DNA of 64,000 nucleotides, taken from positions 1,054,001 through 1,118,000 of the forward strand of contig JABYQQ010000002.1 in NCBI GenBank assembly GCA_022605405.1. The letters run 5' to 3'. How positions within the stretch are numbered: the stretch's first letter is position 1; every line of letters starts with the position of its first letter. A model generated the notes under the pieces. It made no database searches. It was given only the letters and a program-made list of their open reading frames with translations, and was not told where the DNA came from. Of the stretch, positions 12,097-25,805 are shown in pieces. Source of the stretch: Earliella scabrosa. Taxonomy: Eukaryota > Basidiomycota > Agaricomycetes > Polyporales > Polyporaceae. The translations under genes were made by a program, and so were the position numbers.

Positions 12097-15000
12097 ATGG
12101 CGGACTCTTCGGACAAATCAGTCAACTGTCCAGTTCTCACTGGTGCTGACAACTTTCAAATCTGGAAGATACGCATCCGTGCTGCCTTGCAGCGTGCTGG
12201 AGTTTACGGCATTGTCACCGGTTCTGAACCTGCTCCCTCTACCTCCACCACTATCTACCCTAGCACTTCAGGTGTCCCCAGCGATATTGCCCAATGGAAT
12301 GTCCGTGCAGAGAAGGCCCTGGGTATCATCGTCGATCACATTTCTGATGCCATCGCTCTCAAGTACGAGCATCTAGACAAGGCCAAGGACCTCTTCGATG
12401 CAATTGTCAAGGAGTATCAGGATACAAATGTGGGAGTATCAGCGTTCTATGCATGGGTCTCTCTAGCCAACGCCCGCTGGGATGGCACGTCAAGTATGAG
12501 CGACCACATTGGCACTCTTACGGCGGCCAATCGCAAACTCACGGCTCTCAAGAAGCCTGTAGACGACGAGTTCATGGCATATGCTCTCCTCAACTCTCTC
12601 CCTCATGAGGGTCAGTGGGAGACATTCCGCACCACCATCCTCACCGCTGTTCCTGTGGGTGGCACCATCAAGTTCTCCGATGTCGAGGCTCGCATACACG
12701 CTGAGCTCACTCGCATGAGCGCTTCTCAATCTCAGAGTGAGAGTGCCTTGAAAGCATCAAAGCCGGCGGCCAAGCCTAAGACGAAGAGCAAGTCCAAGGG
12801 TGTCAAAAAGGAGTGCACACTGCATGGTCCTGGCAACCACTCCACCGAGGAGTGCAACACTCTCAAGGCAAAGGCGGAGAGGGAGCGCAAGGCACGGGCA
12901 AATCAGGCTGTAGAGGGATCATCTTCGGACATGGACGAGTCGGACTCAAGCGCGCAAGCGCAGCATGTATCTATTTCACGTGATCTTGCAACACGCATTC
13001 AAGCTTATCTCACGTCCGATCCCCCTTCCAAGCATACACCAAAGATTCTCATTGATTCTGGTGCCTCTGCTCATATGATTTCTGATCGCAGCTGGTTCCT
13101 TCCTGGTACCTACAAGCCGCTTGATCCACCCAGACCTGTCAGCTTTGGAGACAACTCCCAGGTTGAAGCTGTCGGTATAGGCTCCATTCTTCTCCTCAGT
13201 ACAGTGAATGGTCGCAAGTTTGAGACTGTCATCTCCAATGTTCTGCTTATACCACGCTTCACTGTTGCCCTCATCTCAGTGCAGAGATTGTGCGAGAAGA
13301 CCCTGAATGTACTCTTCAAGGGTAACATGGGCTATGTGCGTCATCACACCAAGGGAAACATCATGCTAGCCAATGCTCACCGTGGACTGTACAAGCTGAA
13401 TGTGACCCCTTGCGTCCATATGGATCAAGCTTTGCTAGCCATAGACATAAACATCTTGCATCGACGCATGGCACATACAGCTATGGATACCCTCAAGCGT
13501 ATGGTAGCTAAGGGTCAACTCAAGGACATTGATACCCTGCTGGGCGAGCCACAATTCTGTGAGGCATGTGCAATGGGGAAGATGCGCAAACTTCCCTTCA
13601 AACCTCGTACCACTCAGCGAGCAACCCGTGCAGGTCAGGTCATTCATTCCGATGTTGGCGGCATGGTGGATCCCTCAAGAGAAGGTTTTCGCTATTGGAT
13701 TACATTTCTCGACGAGTATACACGCTTTCTCTGGGTCTATTTCATGAAGCGCAAGAGTGAAGCCCAGTCTATCTACAATGACTGGAAACGAGATGTATCA
13801 ACCTTCTTACGTGAGGAAATTGGAGATGTCGTTCTATCCCCAAACTTTGTCCAGTTCTTCCGTACAGACAATGGCGGCGAATACACCAGCAAAGCCTTTG
13901 AGGAGCAACTGCGAAGCGAAGGCGTCTACCATGAAACCACAGCAGCCTATACACCAGAGCAGAACGGCATGGCTGAACGCATGAATCAGACTCTCAGTAA
14001 CCACACCGTAGTCATGCTCATCGAGTCACAACTACCCAAAATCTACTGGGCTGATAGTATGCAGTGTGCCGCATATGTCATAAATCGCCGTCCTGCCAAA
14101 GGCTTGAAGGGAAAGACTCCATATGAGATGCTGTTCAACCGCTCCTTTGATCCCACCATATTTCGTCAGTTTGGTTCCACAGCCTATGCTCTAGTTCCTA
14201 AAGAGAAGCGGTCTGGTAAATTTGCACCTAAAGGTCGCAAATGTCTCATGCTTGGCTACACATATGGAAAGCAGGCATATAAGCTTATGGATGTCTCCAC
14301 CCGCACTGTGTTTTCCAGCAGACACGTTCAGTTCAACGAGAACAGCGGCCCCCCTACAGAACTTCTCGCTGAACAAGACCAGGCCAAGCCAGGCATGTGG
14401 GACGACATCTTGCGTCAACATCGTCCTGATCCAGTGCCAGATGCTGCTGCACCAAACTTTGTTCCAATGCCAGATCCATTACTAGGGGCGCCTGTCGCTG
14501 CAGAGCCAGTGGGAGCACCTCTTTCAGTTCTCCCTGCAGAGCCAGTGGGAGTTCAGCTACCGCTTCCACCACCACAGGGAAAGATTGATACACCATCACG
14601 CATCCCTCGTCGAGTCTCTCAAGTGGTCCCTCCACCTCAGCATCGTCGTGCATCAGCACCAGCACAAGTCATTGCTGGTGTGAGACGGTCAGACAGGACT
14701 AGAACAGCTGCAAACAAGAATGCAAATTATGAGAGAACTCTGCAAGAGGAGCAGCAGAGAAAGCAGCAAAGACGGATGAACGCTCAAGCTCGAGCAGCAG
14801 TGCAAAATGCACAACCTGCAGCTCAGCCTCCTGCACCACCACCTCTTCCTCCAGCAGAGCATCCTGTAGAAGCTATCTCTCCAGACCTTGGTCCCATCCC
14901 AGATGAGCCCCAGCAAGAACACATTCCCAATCTCCCTCTTCCCGAGGTACCCGAGATGGATGCAGATGACATGTTCTTTGCGGGTTTATCCAATACAGGT

Positions 15001-16629
15001 CCAAAGAACCATGAGCTTCCTCAAACACTTCAGGAGGCCTTCAACACTCCAGAAGGTGAACAGTGGAGGGCAGCACTTGAGGAGGAGCTTCAGAATCTTC
15101 GGGAAAACTGTGTCTATGAAACTGTTCCAATTCCCTCTGGTGTCAAGCCCATCACTTCTAAGCCTGTATTGCGGGTCAAGTTCGATAGTAATGGCAACAT
15201 TGAACGCTTCAAAATACGCATTGTAGCTCGAGGCTTTACTCAGAGAGCAGGAGTTGACTACCAGGAGGTGTGGGCCCCCGTTGCAAATCTTGAATCTGTT
15301 CGCATCATTATGGCATTGGCAGCTCGCTATGACCTTGAACTGGACCAGATGGATGTCTCAGCAGCTTACCTCAATGGTGAACTTGACGAAGAGCTATATC
15401 TCCTACCACCTGAAGGAGTTCCCATTGAAAAAGGTCACTGCTGGCGACTCAAATGCTCTCTATATGGACTCAAACAAGCTGGAAGAACATGGAACAAAAC
15501 TCTTGACCGGAAACTCACTCAACTTGGCTTTGTTCGCATGGACGCTGAGACATGTCTCTATGTCTTTAACAAGCCGGACGGCCAGGTTTGCTTTCTTGTG
15601 GTCTATGTGGATGATCTACTCCTCGCTGCTTCATCTCGAAAGTTCATGGACGAGATCAAGCAGAAGCTTGCAGCACAGTTCAAGATGCGAGATCTAGGTC
15701 CGGCTTCATATATCCTTGGTGTGGAGGTTCGACGTGACCGCAGCCAGCGCAAGATATGGCTATCACAGAGGCAATATGTGGACATTGTTCTGGAACGCTC
15801 TGGCATGATGAACTGCAAGCCTCAGTGGACTCCCATGGCCACCAGTATCAAACCATCTGCAGATGACCCAAATGACAATACCACTCATCACACTATGGAG
15901 ATTGACGGTCGGACAGTCTCATACTCCAGTGTTGTGGGCTCTCTCATGTACGCCATGATGGGCACCAGACCTGATCTTGCATATCTGGTTGGAGTGTTGG
16001 GGCGGTATTCTGCAAATCCCAAGCAGAGTCATTGGGAGATGGTCAAGCGTGGCTTGCGATACCTCAAAGCTACTCGAGATATGGTCCTTCAGTTTGATGG
16101 TTCAGATGTCACTGGTGATATGGACTTCCATGGCTACTCAGATGCTGATTGGTCAGGAGACCGTGATACTTCACGTTCTACCTCAGGCTTTGTCTTTATC
16201 AGCAATCGAGGTGCTATCGGATGGTCAAGCAAACGCCAATCACTTGTTGCTCTTTCATCCACTGAATCTGAGTACATTGGGTTAAGCAATGCTGGTCAAC
16301 ATCTTGCATGGCTACGCACATTCTTCACTGAGCTTGGTCATCCTCAGACTGGTCCCTCTGAACTCCGATGCGACAATCTTGCTGCCATTATTCTTACCAA
16401 AGAACCCCAGTTCCGTGCTCGCACCATGCACATCACTCGCAAGTACCACTTTGTACGTGATGACTTGGTAGCCAAAGGCCAGGCGGAGGTTCGTTGGGTT
16501 CCCACAGATGATATGGTGGCAGATATTCTCACTAAGGCTTTGCCTTTTGAGAAGCACTGGAAGTTTGTGAGAGCCATGGGTCTTAGGCTGCGCTCGAGTG
16601 GGAGTGTCAGAACTGTATCTGTACCATAA
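12097..16629 (+). CDS. Copia-1 gag-pol polyprotein (1510 aa)
   Basis: One open frame from ATG 12097. Order of domains: a gag N-terminus (UBN2-like, starting ...VLTGADNFQIWK); a Cys/His cluster resembling a zinc knuckle (CTLHGPGNHSTEEC); aspartic protease (LIDSGASAHMI); GAG-pre-integrase with HRRMAH and CEACAMGK; integrase DDE residues in HSDVGG, RTDNGGEY and EQNGMAERMNQ; a Pro/Gln-rich linker; reverse transcriptase with MDVSAAYLNG and the catalytic YVDDLL; and RNase H with DADWSGDRD and STESEY. This protease-integrase-RT-RNase H order defines Ty1/copia. The stop codon (16627-16629) lies inside the 3' LTR, so the last eight codons are LTR-encoded. All catalytic motifs I looked for are present. 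Confidence 0.95.
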   Translation: MADSSDKSVNCPVLTGADNFQIWKIRIRAALQRAGVYGIVTGSEPAPSTSTTIYPSTSGVPSDIAQWNVRAEKALGIIVDHISDAIALKYEHLDKAKDLFDAIVKEYQDTNVGVSAFYAWVSLANARWDGTSSMSDHIGTLTAANRKLTALKKPVDDEFMAYALLNSLPHEGQWETFRTTILTAVPVGGTIKFSDVEARIHAELTRMSASQSQSESALKASKPAAKPKTKSKSKGVKKECTLHGPGNHSTEECNTLKAKAERERKARANQAVEGSSSDMDESDSSAQAQHVSISRDLATRIQAYLTSDPPSKHTPKILIDSGASAHMISDRSWFLPGTYKPLDPPRPVSFGDNSQVEAVGIGSILLLSTVNGRKFETVISNVLLIPRFTVALISVQRLCEKTLNVLFKGNMGYVRHHTKGNIMLANAHRGLYKLNVTPCVHMDQALLAIDINILHRRMAHTAMDTLKRMVAKGQLKDIDTLLGEPQFCEACAMGKMRKLPFKPRTTQRATRAGQVIHSDVGGMVDPSREGFRYWITFLDEYTRFLWVYFMKRKSEAQSIYNDWKRDVSTFLREEIGDVVLSPNFVQFFRTDNGGEYTSKAFEEQLRSEGVYHETTAAYTPEQNGMAERMNQTLSNHTVVMLIESQLPKIYWADSMQCAAYVINRRPAKGLKGKTPYEMLFNRSFDPTIFRQFGSTAYALVPKEKRSGKFAPKGRKCLMLGYTYGKQAYKLMDVSTRTVFSSRHVQFNENSGPPTELLAEQDQAKPGMWDDILRQHRPDPVPDAAAPNFVPMPDPLLGAPVAAEPVGAPLSVLPAEPVGVQLPLPPPQGKIDTPSRIPRRVSQVVPPPQHRRASAPAQVIAGVRRSDRTRTAANKNANYERTLQEEQQRKQQRRMNAQARAAVQNAQPAAQPPAPPPLPPAEHPVEAISPDLGPIPDEPQQEHIPNLPLPEVPEMDADDMFFAGLSNTGPKNHELPQTLQEAFNTPEGEQWRAALEEELQNLRENCVYETVPIPSGVKPITSKPVLRVKFDSNGNIERFKIRIVARGFTQRAGVDYQEVWAPVANLESVRIIMALAARYDLELDQMDVSAAYLNGELDEELYLLPPEGVPIEKGHCWRLKCSLYGLKQAGRTWNKTLDRKLTQLGFVRMDAETCLYVFNKPDGQVCFLVVYVDDLLLAASSRKFMDEIKQKLAAQFKMRDLGPASYILGVEVRRDRSQRKIWLSQRQYVDIVLERSGMMNCKPQWTPMATSIKPSADDPNDNTTHHTMEIDGRTVSYSSVVGSLMYAMMGTRPDLAYLVGVLGRYSANPKQSHWEMVKRGLRYLKATRDMVLQFDGSDVTGDMDFHGYSDADWSGDRDTSRSTSGFVFISNRGAIGWSSKRQSLVALSSTESEYIGLSNAGQHLAWLRTFFTELGHPQTGPSELRCDNLAAIILTKEPQFRARTMHITRKYHFVRDDLVAKGQAEVRWVPTDDMVADILTKALPFEKHWKFVRAMGLRLRSSGSVRTVSVP
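16592..16604 (+). other. Copia-1 polypurine tract
   Basis: Purine-rich GAGTGGGAG sits directly against the 3' LTR start; it would prime plus-strand DNA synthesis. Copia-2 has the same word at its 3' LTR. Confidence 0.75.
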
Positions 16630-16904
16630 GCGCTATAGATTAGATTAGATTACCCTTATTTAGTATACGAGCACAGCCACCTGCCAGCGCACTAACGCTG
16701 GCATCCCCTTTCTCCTTTCCTCAGTCGTTCACCATCCTAGCGGCTGAGGTATGTTCATCTATACTCTTTACTGTACCTATCTCATATACTGATCACTGTA
16801 TAGTGACACATCCTGTGTCCTTCTATAGGTATAGTTCTAATGTCAGTCGTTCACCATCCTAGCGGCTGAGTGACACATCCTGTGTCCTTCTATAGGTTCC
16901 GACA
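16605..16904 (+). repeat. Copia-1 3' LTR
   Basis: 300 bp and identical to 11512-11811. It supplies the stop codon of the polyprotein and is followed by the second copy of GGTAG. Confidence 0.95.
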
Positions 16905-17835
16905 GGTAGCGGCTTCAGTCTACTCTGGTGCGTGTTCAGCTTGCATTTGGTGTCCGAGTCGACGTGATCATGCTCTGACCGACAGCTGGGGCTGACACGG
17001 TGAGTGGCTTCGGGGAATACATATAGAGACATGTATCTGATAAATCATGCATACTAGACGAACACCGCCATTTGTGCCTTCTTTCTTGCAATGGCATTGT
17101 ACCCGGATGTCCAAAGCAAAGCGCAAGCTGAGCTTGATGCTGTCGTTGGCACAGGACGCCTTCCCGAGTTTGAGGATCGTCAATCACTGCCTTACACAAG
17201 CGCACTCGTCAAAGAGTTGCTACGTTGGCATGTCGTGGGACCCATTGGCTTGCCCCACCGAGTGGTTGACAACGACGTGTACAATGGCTACTTGATCCCG
17301 GCCGGCGCAACGATCGTAGCTAACATCCGGTATGCGTCTCTACTGTCCCCTGTCGCACGCTCGCCTTATGATGCTTCAGAGCGATCACGCGGGATCCTGC
17401 GACCTATCCCGACCCGGACAACTTCGTTCCGGAGCGCTTTCTCAACGGCAATGATCAACTGACGATCGATGACAAGGATTCCCTCGACTTCGTGTTTGGC
17501 TTTGGCAGGAGGTATGCAAGTCGATACTAGGACTGGAGGATCTACTCACCCTTTACCGTTGTAGGAAGTGTCCTGGAAAACCTTTCGCAGAATCGTCGTT
17601 ATGGATCATGTGTGCGTCCGTACTCGCCGTGTTCAAAATTGGTCCTCCAATCGACATCAACGGCACCCCCACTCAACTCCGGCAAGAACGCACGACGCAC
17701 AATGTGATCTCGTGCGTAACCGTGTTCTACACCATGTCGCGAGCGCTGGCTGGCTCGTGCAGACATGTGCCGGTACATGAATACTCCATGACGCCCCGCT
17801 CCGAGCAAGCCAGACGACTACTGGAGGAACTGTGA

Positions 17836-18797
17836 AGTGCAAGCTGACAATATCCAGATGACTCTCCGGGCAGCCCTGTAGACAGATCGAACAAGGCAAC
17901 TTGAGGAGACATCGTGCTCCGTCACTCGGGATCACTCGAAGGAAGCTCGAGGATGGCTTGTAATGTGAAAGTGTGCTAGAGAACAGACCCAGCACCCAGT
18001 CGATGGGAGCTATGTTGCGCGCGACACAGATGAGAATCCCAGGGCAGGCTGTGTAAGGTGCAGACGTGCCGGGTGTGTACGCCATCGTAGGACATAGACC
18101 GCGACGAGTTCGGACGGCGAGGCGGGTACAAACCAAGGTAGGGGAGTCCACCATCGTTCGCGACAGCAGCTGGGCGACTGAGAGGACATAAGGGCGAGGA
18201 CACTTACACACGCCACGCCGCTCAAGGCCTTGACAAAGGAAGTGGGCCGCAACTCGAACCGAAAGCGCGTGTTTGGAAGGCTCTGACAGCCTCGTCGGCT
18301 GAGCGCTGTCGACACAGCATCTGCAACTGTGACACCTGTAGCTGAAAAGGGCAGTAACCTGTGGGCCTGCCGTCAGCCCTTGTCAGGTGCATACGTACAT
18401 ATATGACTCACTACGTACCCAAGTACTTGCCCTGTTCAGCTCCCCACACCCACGCGCTCAACGTCGTCGCAATCGGGGCATGTACAACGGCTTCACGAGC
18501 CGATTGCTACCAAACGTTGTCTCAAGTCACAAGTGAGTACTTGAGCACTTGCATGACGGACATATCGGCCGTGCAGTGCGGCAGAGACCGCGCGTTGCCA
18601 TCCCTTGCTATGTCCTTCGATGCGTAATGTAGGATTGAGAGTAGGATCGTACGATTGTCCGATAAGCAATATGTGCATGTGTAACGCTGCGTGATGAGTA
18701 TAGTACTAGCATAGCATGATCTCCTAGTCGTCCATGTCCTCAATGTGCATCGGAATACAATACATTCATTCCCTTTCCCCTCTACGCTCGTCGAAAG
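17836..18797. other. Intergenic stretch between P450 and JmjC gene
   Basis: Convergent region: 3' ends of the plus-strand P450 and the minus-strand demethylase. No coding or RNA feature could be supported. Confidence 0.4.
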
Positions 18798-23361
<4,564 letters not shown>

Positions 23362-24776
23362 TCATGCAACACCCGCAGCCTTGCGGATCGAGTTGAGCAG
23401 CAAGTCGTTCGAGTCGTATGCAGCCTCCCACAACGCGAATCCGCGCAGCTTGTTTTTCTTGATGAACGCTCCCTTCGCAGCAAGCGAACGGGGGTCGTCG
23501 TACGAAATCATCACGTTCGATGTCGCGTTGTAGACGTATGGCTGCAGGGGAACGATCAGATCCATAGGTTTCACAGTGTCCATCCGACTCACCGTCTGGC
23601 TGCAGGTGTTGTAGATGTAGTGTATCCCCGGCGCAGCGGTCCCATTCGGGAGAAGGAAACCGTTTTCAATCATACCCCAGAAGCCGAACACCCCGCCAGG
23701 CCCGGTCTCAGCACCGCAGACATCCACCCCCGCCTCGTCGTCCCACCGGTCGCCCACAGGTTGCTTGTCGGCCTCGAACGGAGGGTAGAAGTTCAGGGTC
23801 CCGTTCGCGGACAGCGCGTCCTCGTTATTCACGAAGAACGAGTGCCCGTACCCAGGCACGCCCAGTACGATCTGCTCCGCCGGCATGCCCGCCGCGGTCC
23901 ACTGCGCAATGCCGCTCGTCGCGCTGCCTTGCTGGTACGCTTCCTCCGCGCACGAGTCGTCGAGGGGAGCGTTGGGCCCGACGGCTTCGGACCACGAGCC
24001 CCAAAGATCGTAGTTCATGATCGCGATCCAGTCGAAGACTTTGGCGAACTCGGACACGTCGGTAAGAGGCTCCTCGTCGGCCCCGCGCCAGGGGAAGACG
24101 GAGGTGGCGGCGGTGATGAGCAGGCGACGGCCGACAGGGTGCGCGCGGAGCTGCTTGAGGAAAAGGAGGAAGTTGGTCGTGTCTTCGGGGACGATCGTGT
24201 TGCAGCCCGTGCCCTGCGTGCCGGGGTACTCCCAGCTGCGAAGTGGCATCTGAGCCGAGTGGGAGGAAGGGAGTTGTGAAGTGTTACTCACTCGAAGTCG
24301 ACTCCATCGAGGTTGTACTTGAGCGCGAACTTCACGATGGTGTTCACGAACGCGGTACGGTTCTTGGCATCGGCCACGGCGGTGGAGAAGAAACGAGAGC
24401 CCGTCCAACCACCAACCGAGATGAGAGCCTTCACTCCGTGCTTGTGCGCAGCCTTGACGAATGCTGGGAGGACCTCGGGGTTGGAGTTCTCGAGGGACAA
24501 CTCGTGCACATTAGGACTCGTCTCCCTGAGCATGGGAGTCAGCATACGACGTCACGCGCGAACGGAACGAACTGACGCAAATGCATAGGTGAGGTGAGTG
24601 TATTTTGACCAGGGGACGTCCTCGAGGGTGAACTCGTCTGCGTGCCAGCCTGCGTACCAGGCGGTGGCGACAAAGTTGGAGGACTGGTGGCCATGGTTGA
24701 AGGTGCGCGCGTCTGGTTTGGAAAGAGCGAATGCGCGCGGGAGCGCGATGAGGGCCAGCAAAAGGAATGAACGCAT
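23362..24776 (-). CDS. Secreted GH18 chitinase
   Basis: Three exons: 24776-24577, 24525-24292 and 24235-23362, giving 435 residues in one frame. The ATG at 24776 opens a classic signal peptide (MRSFLLLALIALPRAFA); an upstream in-frame non-ATG extension is ignored. The GH18 beta-3 motif is SVGGWTGSRFFS. The catalytic motif DGVDFDWEYP (about residues 138-147) is completed across the second intron, with the catalytic Glu present. Conserved barrel elements MNYDLWG and LGVPGYGHSF also occur, and the C-terminus has GFALWEAAYDS. Family enzymes hydrolyse beta-1,4-linked N-acetylglucosamine in chitin with substrate-assisted retention. No carbohydrate-binding module is seen. The likely role is fungal wall remodelling or nutrition (inference). 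Confidence 0.93.
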
Positions 24777-25805
24777 GGTCAGTGTGGAAGGAGGAAGAGG
24801 AAAGGGAGAGAGCACAAGGCGGATGGAGAGGCCTCATCGTCGTCGTCGCCGGTCGGACTACTTATGTATGTATGTACGGGTACTACCGAACGCAATATGT
24901 TGCAGATCGTGGGCGAGAGACTGCGGCCCCACGAGATCAACTCACCGCATCTGCGTAAAGGGTACATCAAGGGTACATATTATTATACATACTGTACCAT
25001 TTCGACCCATTGTTCGTGTCACGCGTCCCAAGGGGGTCTGAAGGTGAATAATAAGAGGTCCGTCACGCGTCCCAAGGCCCTCTGAATGTCTTCGCAGCTA
25101 AGTGTCACGCGCGCTTATACGGCGCTTAACGCGTTTTGGCAGGGGGTGGCAAGCCACTGAAGAGAATGTTACGTTTTGTCCCATGGTCACAGGGAGGTCG
25201 CCGAGCATGAATATTCAGAATTTCGGTGTCACATGTCCCACCCCATGAATAATGGGTCGAAATGGTACAGTACTCAGCGCAAGTTGTGATTGGGTTTGCG
25301 TCGATCGGTGCAAAGCTGCGAACACCAGGTTGCTGTGCCAATTAGATCCGCCCCATCCTTCCGAGTTCCGACCCCTGCACGGCAGCAATTCTCGGTCTTG
25401 CGGAGCAGTACTTAGGCTCACTCAATCCTGACATTACAGATGAAACCCTTCTAACTGGTAACCCATAAGAGCCTGTTCGGAAACCGCTACGGGTTTCCCG
25501 TAGTGCAGCTTGCGTGGATGTCGCAGCATCATGTCCCGGGCGCTCCTACACGGCCAGAGTTTCGTTTAGAACCGAGCTGACCTTGCTCCGCCACCGACGA
25601 TATTGCTGAACACGTCGATCAGCTCCCGCCCAATAGCGCCGCCCATTCCGCTGACAGATTAGACAGATGTAATAGGTTTTTGTCATGTCTGGCGGCGAGG
25701 CCCTTTCGGGCAGCCTGCTGCTGGACTCCTAATTCACAGTCTTTCTCCACTCCGTTCTTCACTCCGAGTCCTCCTGCCTGTTCGCCCACTGGCACCTTCG
25801 ATTCG
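24777..25805. other. Intergenic stretch (contains a small MITE)
   Basis: The chitinase promoter lies at the left. Apart from the MITE at 24990-25272 there are short direct repeats containing GTCACGCGTCCCAAG (about 25017 and 25062). No gene supported. Confidence 0.4.
24990..25272. mobile_element. Small TA-flanked MITE (Tc1/mariner-like)
   Basis: Terminal inverted repeats start CTGTACCATTTCGACCCATT at 24992 and end with the exact reverse complement at 25270. Both are bordered by TA. The 279-bp length, a 20-bp perfect TIR and TA flanks fit a non-autonomous Tc1/mariner element. Confidence 0.65.

Larger units (their letters stand above)
11512..16904 (+). mobile_element. Copia-1: complete Ty1/copia retrotransposon
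   Basis: The element has 300-bp LTRs (11512-11811 and 16605-16904), starting TGTCAG and ending CCGACA, which I find identical along their whole length. It is flanked by the 5-bp duplication GGTAG (11507-11511 and 16905-16909). A primer-binding site directly follows the left LTR, a purine-rich tract directly precedes the right LTR, and one uninterrupted polyprotein frame lies between. Identical LTRs and an intact frame imply a recent insertion that may still be competent. It sits in an exon of the P450 gene, in the same orientation as that gene. Confidence 0.95.
10401..17835 (+). pseudogene. Cytochrome P450 gene split by Copia-1
   Basis: Exons before the insertion: 10401-10599, 10658-10787, 10837-11025, 11094-11358 and from 11409 to 11511. 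Reading resumes at 16910 after one copy of the 5-bp duplication GGTAG. The N-terminus has a membrane anchor followed by the proline hinge LPPGPIPLPIVGN. The I-helix is split by introns but reads AVAASVYSG then AGADT and TNTAICAFF. The K-helix ExxR is KELLRW, PERF follows, and the heme-ligand motif FGFGRRKCPGK is split by an intron near 17512-17565. The end at 17835 follows TPRSEQARRLLEEL; exons after about 17660 are uncertain. Without the insertion the frame is open through the conserved motifs, so this is a fresh loss-of-function allele rather than an old relic. The family resembles O-methylsterigmatocystin-oxidoreductase-like (CYP64-like) enzymes common in wood-decay fungi; substrate unknown. 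Confidence 0.85.
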
